In this document: in pieces, positions 54,681-64,000 of the stretch
Position numbering within the stretch: position 1 is the first letter of the stretch
Layout of the letters: each line of letters begins with the position of its first letter
From: Rhodococcus sp. WMMA185
GTDB lineage: Bacteria; Actinomycetota; Actinomycetes; Mycobacteriales; Mycobacteriaceae
NCBI RefSeq assembly: GCF_001767395.1
Contig: NZ_CP017014.1
Span: 2,674,501-2,738,500, forward strand
DNA: 64,000 bases
Direction: 5' to 3'
Notes under the pieces: generated by a model
What the model saw: only the letters and a program-made list of their open reading frames with translations
What the model was told of the DNA's origin: nothing
Database searches by the model: none
Translations under genes and position numbers: made by a program

Positions 54681-54730
54681 TAGCGCTCATGCAACTATTA
54701 GCCAAGTGCAACCATTGTCCAAGTGCAACC
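54681..54730. promoter_or_regulatory. Tandem operator-like repeats upstream of marR
   Basis: GCAAC sequences recur at 54691, 54708 and 54725, each 17 bases apart; the last two are in AAGTGCAACCATTG. Such regularly phased sites immediately before a marR start are good MarR operator candidates. A related set is upstream of the marR remnant. Confidence 0.6.
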
Positions 54731-54874
54731 ATTGCGCATGCAAAACGCTTGCGAGGTGGACGTAATTTTTGACCGATCCGCCAATCTCGAGGACGTGAAG
54801 AACTGTTCCCTCCAACAGCCGCCGTCGCATGATGGGAGAATGCGGACGACGCCCACGACAGAAGGAACAGCATC

Positions 54875-55702
54875 TTGGCACTCGACCGACCACTCGCAGT
54901 TCCACCTTCACGCGGTAGATTCTTCGAGGCCTCCTGGCCTGTCCGAACAGGCGATATAGACGCTGCAAAGCGACTGCGCCTCGATGGGATCGCGCGATAC
55001 CTACAAGATGTCGGGCTGGACAACCTCGAAGCAGCACAAGCGGCCGACAGTCACCCTCTGTGGATCGTCCGGCGGACCGTCATCGACATTGTGCGACCCG
55101 CCGTCTGGCCAGAGCGGGTGCATCTTCGTCGCTGGTGCTCTGCGCTATCGACGCGATGGACGAACATGCGGGTGCAGATCGAGGGCGAATCAGGCGCCCT
55201 GATCGAGACCGAAGGCTTCTGGATCCACATCAGCCCCGACACCGGAATGCCCACCAGGATTGACGACGAATTCATCGAAAGCCTCGGTGAATCCGCCGAC
55301 GAGCACAGACTCAAGTGGAAGCGCTGGCTCGTCGAGAACGCTCCCGCCGCCGACGGCGAAGATGTCGAGGACTACGAATTCGTGTTGCGTCGCACCGACA
55401 TCGACCCATTCGACCACGTCAACAATGCGGTCTACTGGCAAGCCGTGGAGGAGTTGCTCGCAGACCACGAACATCCCGGCGGTGGCCGACTCGTCGACAA
55501 TCCTCATCGCGCTGTACTCGAGTACCTTGCCCCGATCGTCTCGACCGACAAGATCGTCCTGCGGTTCCGCCGGAACGACACATCGCTGACCGTCTGGTTT
55601 CTGGTCGACGATGCCCTGCGGGCGGTTGCCCATGTCGGACTACTGCACACGACATCGCCGATATCACCTGAGTCACCAGATTCGGCGAAGCCGATCAGCT
55701 GA
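54875..55702 (+). CDS. Acyl-ACP thioesterase family protein
   Basis: A 275-residue protein of two fused hotdog domains, as in FAT-type acyl-[ACP] thioesterases. FFEASWPVRTGDIDAAKRLRLDGIARYLQDVG opens the first; RRTDIDPFDHVNNAVYWQAVEE opens the second, with the Asp/His/Asn of the HVNN catalytic region. These release fatty acids from ACP; M. tuberculosis has a related protein. TTG at 54875 is the start, 9 bases after AAGGA. Confidence 0.83.
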   Translation: MALDRPLAVPPSRGRFFEASWPVRTGDIDAAKRLRLDGIARYLQDVGLDNLEAAQAADSHPLWIVRRTVIDIVRPAVWPERVHLRRWCSALSTRWTNMRVQIEGESGALIETEGFWIHISPDTGMPTRIDDEFIESLGESADEHRLKWKRWLVENAPAADGEDVEDYEFVLRRTDIDPFDHVNNAVYWQAVEELLADHEHPGGGRLVDNPHRAVLEYLAPIVSTDKIVLRFRRNDTSLTVWFLVDDALRAVAHVGLLHTTSPISPESPDSAKPIS

Positions 55703-55725
55703 GCTCTCGGACCGAGATCAACCGT

Positions 55726-55968
55726 TCACCGACGGGCTCTGAGAGAGCGGAGGATTCGTGCAGGTGCGCGACGGCTGATCTGCACCGCTCCGGTTGTGCG
55801 GCGAGGCCTCGCACACAGCTCTCCTCCGCAATTCGGGCACAGATTGTTCATCTCGGAAGTGCAGGCACTGCAGAATGTGCATTCGTAACTGCAGATCGCG
55901 GCATCGGAATCGTTTCGCAGCGGCGCACGGCACGCCTGGCATTCGGTCTTCATGGCCAACATGTTCAT
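55726..55968 (-). CDS. DUF1272 zinc-ribbon-like protein
   Basis: An 80-residue protein with MKTECQACRAPL, ICSYECTFCSACTSE and LCPNCGGELCARPRR, the cysteine pairs of DUF1272, expected to bind two zinc ions. Function is unknown. Candidate starts are ATG codons at 55968, 55962 and 55953; the conserved part begins at MKTECQAC. It converges with the acyl-ACP thioesterase gene, with 23 bases between. Confidence 0.75.
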   Translation of the reverse strand: MNMLAMKTECQACRAPLRNDSDAAICSYECTFCSACTSEMNNLCPNCGGELCARPRRTTGAVQISRRAPARILRSLRARR

Positions 55969-56149
55969 CGCCCCCAGATCGTGTCGGTCAGAGTAGACAG
56001 CCCGAACGCACGTTTGCTTCGACGCTTCCAGTGCGCCGAACGGTGCATTCGCCCGCCTTCGGGTGTTCGGGTATTCCGTGGAGGAATCTTCGGCAGATCC
56101 TAACCCCCGCCCACTCGCGATCGCGGGAAACCTGATCTAGCGTCGACCC

Positions 56150-56662
56150 ATGTCCGCGAATTCCCCGGCACCCGACCGCACCCTGATCTTGATGCGCCAT
56201 GGCAAGGCGGGGTATTCGGAGAGCGCCACGGATCACGAACGCCCCCTCACGACGCGCGGGCGGAGGGAGGCCGGACTGGCAGGCGAATGGTTGAGGTCGA
56301 ATCAACCTACGATCGACGCCGTACTGTGTTCGAGCGCGCGCCGCACCCGCGAGACACTCGAGGCCACGCGGATCGACGCCCCCACCCGAGTGGTCGACGG
56401 TCTCTACGGCGCATACCCGGGGCGGGTTCTGGAGGAAATCGCTCAGATCGAGCCTGCGGTGCGCACTCTGCTGGTAGTCGGCCATGCTCCGGGGATGCCT
56501 CTGACGGCATTGGACCTGGCAGACGACCTCGACACCGGGGCTGCCCGCCTGATACGCGAGAAGTTCCCGACATCGGCACTCGCCGTGCTCACGGTGCCAT
56601 GTGAATGGGACGAGCTCACCTCGCGTGCGGCATTACTGACCACACTGCACATCCCCAGGTAG
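56150..56662 (+). CDS. SixA-like histidine phosphatase
   Basis: A 170-residue protein of the histidine phosphatase superfamily. LILMRHGKAGYSESATDHERPLTTRGRREA carries the RHG phosphoacceptor motif (near residues 16-18); CSSARRTRETLEA is the second conserved Arg and VVGHAPGM the second His. SixA dephosphorylates phosphohistidine in phosphotransfer proteins of E. coli; the partner here is unknown. ATG at 56150; its stop lies 5 bases from the convergent small membrane gene. Confidence 0.87.
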   Translation: MSANSPAPDRTLILMRHGKAGYSESATDHERPLTTRGRREAGLAGEWLRSNQPTIDAVLCSSARRTRETLEATRIDAPTRVVDGLYGAYPGRVLEEIAQIEPAVRTLLVVGHAPGMPLTALDLADDLDTGAARLIREKFPTSALAVLTVPCEWDELTSRAALLTTLHIPR

Positions 56663-56667
56663 CGGCG

Positions 56668-56871
56668 TCAGAACAACTTCCGTCCGGCGACCGCGACGAC
56701 TCCGAGCACAATCGCCAGCACAAGTGCCCACCCGAATCCGAGCAGCCACCACACCACGCCGAACACGACCAGCGCCGGCGCCACCGTGATGAGCGCGATC
56801 GCGGGACTCTCTCTCACCACCTCGAGTGCCGACTCTGCCTTGACGCGATCGATCCTCTTTCTCTCCGACAT
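56668..56871 (-). CDS. Small membrane protein, 67 residues
   Basis: The product starts with a basic and polar segment (MSERKRIDRVKAESALEVV) and has two close hydrophobic segments, PAIALITVAPALVVFGVVWWLL and WALVLAIVLGVVAVAG. No family is recognised. It is on the same strand as rpoC, 67 bases beyond the rpoC terminator. Confidence 0.55.
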   Translation of the reverse strand: MSERKRIDRVKAESALEVVRESPAIALITVAPALVVFGVVWWLLGFGWALVLAIVLGVVAVAGRKLF

Positions 56872-56938
56872 CCTGGCCTCCGTTCAACGATTCAGTCATA
56901 TCGGTCAGGTGTAATCGAGAGTAGTCGTCGCGAAAAAA

Positions 56939-56978
56939 TGTTGGCCCCACCCCCGAAGAGAAAGGGGTGGGGCCAACA
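56939..56978 (-). terminator. Intrinsic terminator of the rpoBC operon
   Basis: TGTTGGCCCCACCCC (56939-56953) pairs perfectly with 56964-56978, a 15-bp GC-rich stem with a 10-base loop, followed on the minus strand by TTTTTT (56933-56938). This is a classic rho-independent terminator, 57 bases after the rpoC stop. Confidence 0.95.
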
Positions 56979-57034
56979 CGCTTTCGTATATGTGGTCGAC
57001 GAGCCTCGAGGCCCGTCAACCACACGCAGAGCGC

Positions 57035-60000
57035 CTACCGGTAATCGTTACTGAACCCGTAGTCGTCCAGCGGAACCGCGGCACCGGTGCCCTGGCCGAA
57101 GCCGTCCGGGCTGTAGTACTGATCGTCGTACGACGGAACCGCATACGCGGCAGCGCGGGCCTCCTCGGTCGGCTGAACCTGGATGTTGCGGTAACGGTTG
57201 ATTCCGGTACCCGCAGGGATCAGCTTTCCGATGATCACGTTCTCCTTGAGACCGATCAGCTTGTCCGAGCGGCAGTTGATCGCCGCATCGGTCAGCACAC
57301 GAGTGGTCTCCTGGAAGGACGCCGCCGACAACCACGAGTCCGTTGCCAGCGATGCCTTGGTGATACCCATCAGCACCGGACGTCCGGCCGCGGGCTCGCC
57401 GCCCTCGGCGACGACGCGACGGTTGGCCGCCTCGAAGTCCGCACGCTCGGTCAGCGAACCGGGCAGGAACTCCGTCGCACCCGAGTCGATGATCGTCACG
57501 CGACGCAGCATCTGGCGCACGATGACCTCGATGTGCTTGTCGTGGATCGACACACCCTGGCTCCGGTACACCTCCTGAACCTCGTTGACGAGGTGGATCT
57601 GCACCTGACGGGGGCCCATGACACGCAGCACCTCGTGCGGATCGGCAGCACCTTCCATGAGCTGCTGACCGACCTCCACGTGGTCGCCATCCGCCAGCAG
57701 GCGCTCGGTGCCGTCTTCGTGCTTGAAGACACGCAGACGCTGACGCTTCGAGAGCTTGTCGTAGACAACCTCCTCGCCGCCGTCGTCCGGGACGATGGTG
57801 ATCTTGTAGAAGCGATCGCCGTCCTCGAGCTGCACACGACCGGTCACATCGGCGATCGGGGCCTTGCCCTTGGGGACGCGGGCCTCGAACAACTCCTGGA
57901 CACGCGGCAGACCGCCGGTGATGTCGTCTCCGGCGACACCACCCTGGTGGAACGTACGCATGGTCAGCTGGGTACCGGGCTCACCGATGGACTGCGCGGC
58001 CACGATACCGACGGCCTCACCGATGTCGACGAGCTTGCCGGTGGCCATCGAACGGCCGTAGCAGGTGGCACAGACGCCGGTGCCGGTGGTGCAAGTGAGC
58101 ACCGAGCGGACCTTGACCTGTGTGATGCCCGCTTCGAGCAGCGCGTCGATAGCCGGGTCACCCAGGTCGTGTCCGCGCTCGACGATGACGTTGCCGTCGG
58201 CGTCGACCGCATCGGCCGCAAGGGTGCGGGCGTACGTGCTCGTCTCCACGTGGGGATCGCGGATCATCGAGCCATCGGCCTGCTTCTCGGCGATCGTGGT
58301 GACGATGCCGCGCTCGGTTCCACAGTCCACCTCGCGGACGATGACGTCCTGTGAGACGTCCACCAGACGACGGGTCAGGTAACCCGAGTCGGCGGTGCGC
58401 AGCGCGGTATCGGCCAGACCCTTACGTGCACCATGCGTATTGATGAAGTACTCGAGAACGGTCAGGCCTTCCTTGAAGGAAGACTTGATCGGACGCGGGA
58501 TGAACTCACCCTTCGGGTTCGTCACCAAGCCCTTCATGCCGGCGAGCGAACGAACCTGAGTCATGTTGCCGGCGGCACCGGACTTCACGATCATCGGGAT
58601 CGGGTTCTCGTCAGGGAAGTGTGCCTCCATCACCCGCCCGACCTCGTCGGTGGCTTCGGACCAGATCTTGACCAGTGCACTGTTGCGCTCGGTCTTGTTC
58701 AGAGCACCACGCTGGTACTTCTTCTCGATCTGATCGGCCTGCTGCTCGAAGGACTCCATGATCTCGGCCTTCTCCGGCGGCACGAGGACGTCGGAGATCG
58801 AGACCGTGACGCCCGAACGCGTCGCCCAGTAGAACCCGGCGTCCTTGAGCTTGTCGACGGTCTGCGCGACCACGATCATGGGGTAGCGCTCGGCGAGATC
58901 GTTGATGATCGTGGCCTGGCGCTTCTTCGGCATCTGCTCGTTGACGAACGGGTAGTCCGAAGGAAGCAGCTCGTTGAAGAGCACACGACCCAGCGTGGTC
59001 TCCGCGGTCCAGCCGTCGCCGTAGTTCCAGCCCTCGGGGAACAGCTCAGCCTCGAGGTCACGGGGCGGGCGCTGCTGCGTGAGCCGCACCTTGATCTTCG
59101 CCTGTACATCGAGGGCGCCACGATCGACAGCCATCTGAGCCTCTGCCGGCGAGGAGAACACACCCTGCTCGGCCTCGTCCTTCTTGGGTGCTGCGAGTTC
59201 CCCGACGGCGCCTTCGTCCATCCGGGTCAGGTGGTACAGCCCGGTGACCATGTCCAGACGGGGCATGGCGAGCGGCCGACCCGAGGCGGGCGACAGGATG
59301 TTGTTCGACGAGAGCATGAGGATGCGAGCCTCTGCCTGCGCCTCGGCGGACAACGGGAGGTGCACGGCCATCTGGTCACCGTCGAAGTCGGCGTTGAAGG
59401 CTTCACACACCAGCGGGTGAAGCTGAATGGCCTTGCCTTCGACCAACTGCGGCTCGAACGCCTGGATGCCCAGTCGGTGCAGCGTCGGCGCACGGTTCAG
59501 CAGGACGGGGTGCTCGCCGATGACCTCTTCGAGGACGTCCCACACCTGTGCCCGCTGGCGTTCCACCATGCGCTTGGCCGACTTGATGTTCTGCGCGTGG
59601 TTCAGGTCCACCAGGCGCTTCATCACGAAAGGCTTGAACAGTTCGAGTGCCATCAGCTTCGGCAGACCACACTGGTGCAGCTTCAGCTGCGGGCCGACGA
59701 CGATGACGGAACGACCCGAGTAGTCGACACGCTTACCGAGCAGGTTCTGACGGAATCGGCCCTGCTTGCCCTTGAGCAGGTCGCTCAGGGACTTCAGCGG
59801 GCGGTTACCGGGCCCGGTGACGGGACGGCCGCGCCGACCGTTGTCGAACAGTGCGTCGACGGACTCCTGCAGCATCCGCTTCTCGTTGTTGACGATGATC
59901 TCGGGGGCACCGAGATCGATCAGTCGCTTGAGCCGGTTGTTACGGTTGATCACGCGGCGATACAGGTCGTTCAGGTCCGAGGTGGCGAAGCGACCACCGT

Positions 60001-60991
60001 CGAGCTGAACCATCGGACGCAGCTCCGGCGGAATCACCGGAACAGCGTTGAGGACCATGCCCGTCGGCGAGTTCTGGTTGGCCTGGAACGCGGCGACGAC
60101 CTTGAGACGCTTGAGGGCACGAAGCTTCTTCTGCCCCTTGCCGCTGCGGATGGTCTCGCGCAGGGACTCGGCCTCGGCGTCGATGTCGAAGTTCTCCATG
60201 AGCTTCTGGATCGACTCGGCGCCCATGGCACCGGTGAAGTACTCGCCGTAGCGATCGACCAACTCGCGGTAGAGAAGCTCGTCGACGATGAGCTGCTTGA
60301 CACTCAGCTTGGTGAAGGTATTCCAGATCTCTTCGAGACGATCCAGCTCACGCTGAGCACGGTCGCGGATCTGACGCATTTCGCGTTCTCCGCCGTCCTT
60401 GACCTTGCGGCGGACGTCGGACTTGGCACCCTCCGCCTCCAGCTCGGCGATGTCAGCCTCGAGCTTCTGAGCGCGAGCCTCGAGGTCCCCGTCGCGCTGA
60501 TCGGCGATCGTCTTCTTCTCGACCTGCATCTCTGCCTCGAGCGTGGACAGCTCGTTGTGACGCAGTTCCTCGTCGACGCCGACGATGACATACGCGGCGA
60601 AGTAGATGATCTTCTCGAGATCCTTCGGCGCGAGGTCCAGCAAGTAGCCGAGACGGCTGGGCACACCCTTGAAGTACCAGATGTGTGTGACCGGGGCAGC
60701 CAGTTCGATGTGGCCCATGCGCTCACGCCGAACCTTTGCGCGAGTCACCTCGACGCCGCAGCGTTCACAGATGATGCCCTTGAAGCGGACACGCTTGTAC
60801 TTTCCGCAGTAGCATTCCCAGTCCCGGGTGGGGCCGAAGATCTTCTCGCAGAAAAGGCCGTCCTTTTCAGGCTTGAGCGTGCGGTAGTTGATGGTCTCCG
60901 GCTTCTTGACCTCACCGTAAGACCAGTTGCGGATGTCCTCTGCGCTGGCGAGGCCAATGCGAAGCTCATCGAAGAAGTTGACGTCGAGCAC
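57035..60991 (-). CDS. rpoC: DNA-directed RNA polymerase subunit beta'
   Basis: The 1318-residue beta' subunit, close in length to the mycobacterial one (1316). From a GTG start it reads [20 protein letters not shown]. The N-terminal zinc site is in [10 protein letters not shown] and [11 protein letters not shown]; the catalytic Mg-binding motif [10 protein letters not shown] is near residue 535; the bridge helix and trigger loop follow in the [17 protein letters not shown] and [15 protein letters not shown] segments. It is 118 bases after rpoB and is followed by the terminator at 56939-56978. Long antisense frames here are chance products of high GC. Confidence 0.99.
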   Translation of the reverse strand: MLDVNFFDELRIGLASAEDIRNWSYGEVKKPETINYRTLKPEKDGLFCEKIFGPTRDWECYCGKYKRVRFKGIICERCGVEVTRAKVRRERMGHIELAAPVTHIWYFKGVPSRLGYLLDLAPKDLEKIIYFAAYVIVGVDEELRHNELSTLEAEMQVEKKTIADQRDGDLEARAQKLEADIAELEAEGAKSDVRRKVKDGGEREMRQIRDRAQRELDRLEEIWNTFTKLSVKQLIVDELLYRELVDRYGEYFTGAMGAESIQKLMENFDIDAEAESLRETIRSGKGQKKLRALKRLKVVAAFQANQNSPTGMVLNAVPVIPPELRPMVQLDGGRFATSDLNDLYRRVINRNNRLKRLIDLGAPEIIVNNEKRMLQESVDALFDNGRRGRPVTGPGNRPLKSLSDLLKGKQGRFRQNLLGKRVDYSGRSVIVVGPQLKLHQCGLPKLMALELFKPFVMKRLVDLNHAQNIKSAKRMVERQRAQVWDVLEEVIGEHPVLLNRAPTLHRLGIQAFEPQLVEGKAIQLHPLVCEAFNADFDGDQMAVHLPLSAEAQAEARILMLSSNNILSPASGRPLAMPRLDMVTGLYHLTRMDEGAVGELAAPKKDEAEQGVFSSPAEAQMAVDRGALDVQAKIKVRLTQQRPPRDLEAELFPEGWNYGDGWTAETTLGRVLFNELLPSDYPFVNEQMPKKRQATIINDLAERYPMIVVAQTVDKLKDAGFYWATRSGVTVSISDVLVPPEKAEIMESFEQQADQIEKKYQRGALNKTERNSALVKIWSEATDEVGRVMEAHFPDENPIPMIVKSGAAGNMTQVRSLAGMKGLVTNPKGEFIPRPIKSSFKEGLTVLEYFINTHGARKGLADTALRTADSGYLTRRLVDVSQDVIVREVDCGTERGIVTTIAEKQADGSMIRDPHVETSTYARTLAADAVDADGNVIVERGHDLGDPAIDALLEAGITQVKVRSVLTCTTGTGVCATCYGRSMATGKLVDIGEAVGIVAAQSIGEPGTQLTMRTFHQGGVAGDDITGGLPRVQELFEARVPKGKAPIADVTGRVQLEDGDRFYKITIVPDDGGEEVVYDKLSKRQRLRVFKHEDGTERLLADGDHVEVGQQLMEGAADPHEVLRVMGPRQVQIHLVNEVQEVYRSQGVSIHDKHIEVIVRQMLRRVTIIDSGATEFLPGSLTERADFEAANRRVVAEGGEPAAGRPVLMGITKASLATDSWLSAASFQETTRVLTDAAINCRSDKLIGLKENVIIGKLIPAGTGINRYRNIQVQPTEEARAAAYAVPSYDDQYYSPDGFGQGTGAAVPLDDYGFSNDYR

Positions 60992-61109
60992 GTAACTTCC
61001 TTTCCCCAGAGGGATTGTGGATCAGCGGTGGCCGCCGATTCCTGACTGCCAATTCCAAATGTGGACTACGCCCCCGGGCCGTGATTTCCCACGGCCCGGA
61101 GACCACTAC

Positions 61110-64000
61110 CTAATTCGCGAGGTCGTCGACCGTCGCCGCTTCGTTCCTCGACAGGTTGATGCCCAGGTTCGCTGCGGCCCGCTCCAGGTCCTCGTCGTCA
61201 CCGTCCGCCATCGCGATGGCCGCACCGTCCGAGGACAGCACCTCCACGTTGAGGCAGAGCGACTGGAGCTCCTTGAGGAGCACCTTGAACGACTCGGGGA
61301 TGCCCGGCTCGGGGATGTTCTCACCCTTGACGATGGCTTCGTACACCTTGACTCGACCCACCACGTCGTCCGACTTGATGGTGAGCAGCTCCTGCAGCGT
61401 GTATGCGGCGCCGTAGGCCTGCATCGCCCAGCACTCCATCTCACCGAAGCGCTGGCCACCGAACTGTGCCTTACCGCCGAGCGGCTGCTGGGTGATCATC
61501 GAGTACGGACCGGTCGAGCGAGCGTGGATCTTGTCGTCGACCAAGTGGTGCAGCTTGATGATGTACATGTAGCCGACCGACACCGGGTACGGGAACGGCT
61601 CGCCGGAACGGCCGTCGAACAACGTCGCCTTTCCGTCGGGCGCGACCATGACCTCGCCGTCGCGGTTCGGCAGCGTCGATCCGAGGAGACCGGTGAGCTC
61701 GTCTTCCTTCGCACCGTCGAACACCGGAGTGGCGATGTTGGACTCGGCCGGCGCGGACAGCATCTCCTCGGGCAGGTTCTGCGCCCAGTCCGGACGCGAA
61801 CCGTCCCCCGCGATCTGCACGTTCCAGCCGGTCTTGCCGATCCAGCCGAGGTGAGTCTCGAGAACCTGACCGATGTTCATACGACGCGGGACACCGTGGG
61901 TGTTCAAGATGATGTCGACCGGTGTGCCGTCGGGCAGGAACGGCATGTCCTCCTGCGGGAGGATCTTGCCGATGACGCCCTTGTTTCCGTGACGACCGGC
62001 GAGTTTGTCGCCGTCCTGAATCTTGCGCTTCTGCGCCACATAGACACGGACCAACTCGTTGACACCGGGGGGCAGATCGTCTTCGTCGTCCCGCGAGAAC
62101 ACGCGAATGCCGATGACCTTGCCGGTCTCACCGTGGGGAACCTTCAGCGACGTGTCGCGAACCTCGCGAGCCTTCTCGCCGAAGATCGCACGCAACAGTC
62201 GCTCCTCCGGGGTCAGCTCGGTCTCGCCCTTCGGCGTGACCTTTCCGACCAGGACGTCACCGTCACGAACCTCGGCACCGATACGGATGATTCCGCGCTC
62301 ATCGAGGTCGGCGAGGACCTCATCGGAGACGTTCGGGATGTCACGGGTGATCTCCTCGGCACCAAGCTTGGTGTCGCGGGCATCGATCTCGTGCTCCTCG
62401 ATGTGAATCGAGGTCAGGACGTCCTCTTCCACGAGTCGCTGCGACAGGATGATCGCGTCCTCGTAGTTGTGGCCTTCCCACGGCATGATCGCAACGAGCA
62501 GGTTCTTGCCGAGCGCCATCTCACCGTTCTCGGTGCAGGGACCGTCCGCCAGGACCTGCCCGGACTCGACGCGCTGTCCCTCGTCCACGATCGGACGCTG
62601 GTTTGCGCAGGTGCCCTGGTTGGAACGCGCAAACTTGCGCATCCGGTAGGTCGTGCGGCTTCCGTCGTCGGCCATGACCGTGACGTAGTCGGCGGAGACC
62701 TCTTCCACGACACCGGTCTTGTCGTTGACGATGACGTCGCCCGCATCGACGGCAGCGCGCAACTCCATGCCGGTACCGACCAGAGGCGCCTCGCTGCGAA
62801 CGAGCGGCACCGCCTGACGCTGCATGTTCGCGCCCATCAAGGCACGGTTGGCGTCGTCGTGCTCGAGGAACGGGATCATCGCGGTCGCGACGGAAACCAT
62901 CTGGCGAGGAGAGACGTCCATGTAGTCGATGTCCGAGGACGACATGAACTCGACCTCGCCGCCCTTACGGCGAACGAGGATCTTCTCGTCGGTGAAGTGA
63001 CCGTCGGCGTCGATAACAGAGTTGGCCTGCGCGACGACGTGGCGGTCCTCCTCGTCCGCAGTCAGGTAGTCAACCTGATCGGTGACTCGGCCGTCGACGA
63101 CTTTGCGGTACGGCGTCTCGATGAAACCGAACGGGTTGACCCGCGCGTACACCGAAAGCGAACCGATCAGGCCGATGTTCGGGCCCTCTGGAGTTTCGAT
63201 CGGGCACATGCGGCCGTAGTGCGAGGGGTGTACGTCTCGCACTTCGAGGCCGGCGCGCTCACGGGACAGACCACCCGGGCCGAGGGCGGAGAGACGACGC
63301 TTGTGCGTCAGCCCCGACAGCGGGTTGTTCTGGTCCATGAACTGCGACAGCTGGGAAGTTCCGAAGAACTCCTTGATCGCGGCCACGACGGGCCGGATGT
63401 TGATCAGCGTCTGCGGCGTGATGGCCTCGACGTCCTGCGTGGTCATGCGCTCACGAACCACTCGCTCCATGCGGGACAAGCCCACGCGGATCTGGTTCTG
63501 GATGAGTTCACCGACCGTACGCAGACGGCGGTTTCCGAAGTGGTCGATATCGTCGACCTCGACCGGCACCGTGACCCCGCCAGGCGCGGTCATCTCGGTG
63601 TCGCCGGCGTGCAAGCGCACCAAGTATTCGATGGTGGCGACGATGTCTTCCTCGGTGAGGGTCGACGCAACGATCGGCTGCCCGGTGTTGAGGCCCAGCT
63701 TCTTGTTGATCTTGTAGCGACCCACGCGAGCCAGGTCGTAGCGCTTGTCCTTGAAGAACAGGTTCTCGAGGAGTGTCTGCGCGCTCTCCTTGGTCGGCGG
63801 CTCGCCCGGACGCAGCTTGCGGTAGATGTCGAGCAGCGCCTCGTCGGTGCCGGCTGCGTTGTCCTTCTCCAGCGTGGCCATGAGGATCTCGGAGAAACCG
63901 AAGCGCTCGGTGATCTGCTCGGTGGTCCAGCCGAGAGCCTTCAGCAGCACGGTCACCGGCTGACGGCGCTTGCGGTCGATGCGGACGCCAACCGTGTCGC
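61110..64000 (-). CDS. rpoB: DNA-directed RNA polymerase subunit beta, partial (N-terminus beyond window)
   Basis: The C-terminal 962 residues of the beta subunit; about 200 N-terminal residues lie beyond 64000. The frame continues to the window edge as [20 protein letters not shown]. The rifampicin-binding cluster is at about 63276-63363 (minus) and reads [20 protein letters not shown]: the Asp, His and Ser positions most often altered in resistant strains are all wild-type. The catalytic core ([11 protein letters not shown]) and C-terminal clamp ([20 protein letters not shown]) are intact. First gene of rpoB-rpoC. Confidence 0.99.
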   Translation of the reverse strand, partial: DTVGVRIDRKRRQPVTVLLKALGWTTEQITERFGFSEILMATLEKDNAAGTDEALLDIYRKLRPGEPPTKESAQTLLENLFFKDKRYDLARVGRYKINKKLGLNTGQPIVASTLTEEDIVATIEYLVRLHAGDTEMTAPGGVTVPVEVDDIDHFGNRRLRTVGELIQNQIRVGLSRMERVVRERMTTQDVEAITPQTLINIRPVVAAIKEFFGTSQLSQFMDQNNPLSGLTHKRRLSALGPGGLSRERAGLEVRDVHPSHYGRMCPIETPEGPNIGLIGSLSVYARVNPFGFIETPYRKVVDGRVTDQVDYLTADEEDRHVVAQANSVIDADGHFTDEKILVRRKGGEVEFMSSSDIDYMDVSPRQMVSVATAMIPFLEHDDANRALMGANMQRQAVPLVRSEAPLVGTGMELRAAVDAGDVIVNDKTGVVEEVSADYVTVMADDGSRTTYRMRKFARSNQGTCANQRPIVDEGQRVESGQVLADGPCTENGEMALGKNLLVAIMPWEGHNYEDAIILSQRLVEEDVLTSIHIEEHEIDARDTKLGAEEITRDIPNVSDEVLADLDERGIIRIGAEVRDGDVLVGKVTPKGETELTPEERLLRAIFGEKAREVRDTSLKVPHGETGKVIGIRVFSRDDEDDLPPGVNELVRVYVAQKRKIQDGDKLAGRHGNKGVIGKILPQEDMPFLPDGTPVDIILNTHGVPRRMNIGQVLETHLGWIGKTGWNVQIAGDGSRPDWAQNLPEEMLSAPAESNIATPVFDGAKEDELTGLLGSTLPNRDGEVMVAPDGKATLFDGRSGEPFPYPVSVGYMYIIKLHHLVDDKIHARSTGPYSMITQQPLGGKAQFGGQRFGEMECWAMQAYGAAYTLQELLTIKSDDVVGRVKVYEAIVKGENIPEPGIPESFKVLLKELQSLCLNVEVLSSDGAAIAMADGDDEDLERAAANLGINLSRNEAATVDDLAN

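Noticed and set aside
56990-58354. 454-codon open frame antisense to the 3' end of rpoC
   Set aside because: No protein similarity recognised; shadow of rpoC.
58433-61045. 870-codon open frame antisense to rpoC
   Set aside because: It lies wholly opposite the highly conserved rpoC; the absence of stops follows from GC-rich third positions. No recognisable protein.

Overview
The window looks like a chromosomal segment of a high-GC, mycolic-acid-type actinobacterium, most likely a Rhodococcus or close relative. The evidence is GTG and TTG starts throughout, RpoB, RpoC, RpsL, RpsG, EF-G and EF-Tu sequences that closely resemble the mycobacterial proteins, mycobacterial-type lipoproteins (MTB12-like, DUF3558), and gene blocks I recognise from Mycobacterium tuberculosis (rpoB-rpoC followed downstream by rpsL-rpsG-fusA-tuf; an echA7-fadE12-accA2-accD2-fadE13-Rv0976c type operon). 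Genus assignment is inference. I saw no rRNA, tRNA, CRISPR array, prophage or insertion sequence.

Layout. 1-7156 (minus strand): recC, recB and the start of recD, joined by GTGA overlaps. 7263-11266: a GIY-YIG protein, an MTB12-like lipoprotein, an unrecognised 396-residue protein and endonuclease IV. 11337-14471: a polar amino acid ABC importer with two tandem binding proteins, one permease and one ATPase. 14506-25878: a GNAT enzyme, two tandem secretory lipases, a patatin, an acyl-CoA ligase, small conserved proteins and a pair of adjacent acyl-CoA dehydrogenases. 26033-28547: an Asp23/Gls24 envelope-stress module of five overlapping genes. 28594-32985 (minus): the str operon, rpsL-rpsG-fusA-tuf, closed by a strong hairpin terminator.

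33544-45086: a carboxymuconolactone decarboxylase-like gene, then a tightly coupled minus-strand operon (read from 45086 down) of TIGR03084 protein, AtuA-like protein, acyl-CoA dehydrogenase, carboxyltransferase, biotin carboxylase/BCCP, acyl-CoA dehydrogenase, enoyl-CoA hydratase, TetR regulator and two DUF3558 lipoproteins. This encodes acyl-CoA oxidation, biotin-dependent carboxylation and hydration, the logic of leucine or acyclic-terpene degradation, but the substrate is not assigned. An SDR gene is divergent from it.

45178-56871: an EamA exporter, a trypsin-like protease, an Rv1264-like adenylate cyclase, a TetR-thioesterase pair, two tandem DHA2-family drug exporters, a MarR regulator and the decayed remnant of a second marR, an acyl-ACP thioesterase, a DUF1272 protein and a SixA-like phosphatase. 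56939-64000 (minus): terminator, rpoC and most of rpoB (cut by the window end).

Most notable are the accA2/accD2-type operon with its unassigned substrate, the duplicated marR-exporter cassette in which one regulator is a pseudogene but its operator-like repeats survive, and the repeated appearance of tandem paralogues (binding proteins, lipases, exporters, DUF3558 lipoproteins, acyl-CoA dehydrogenases) within 64 kb.
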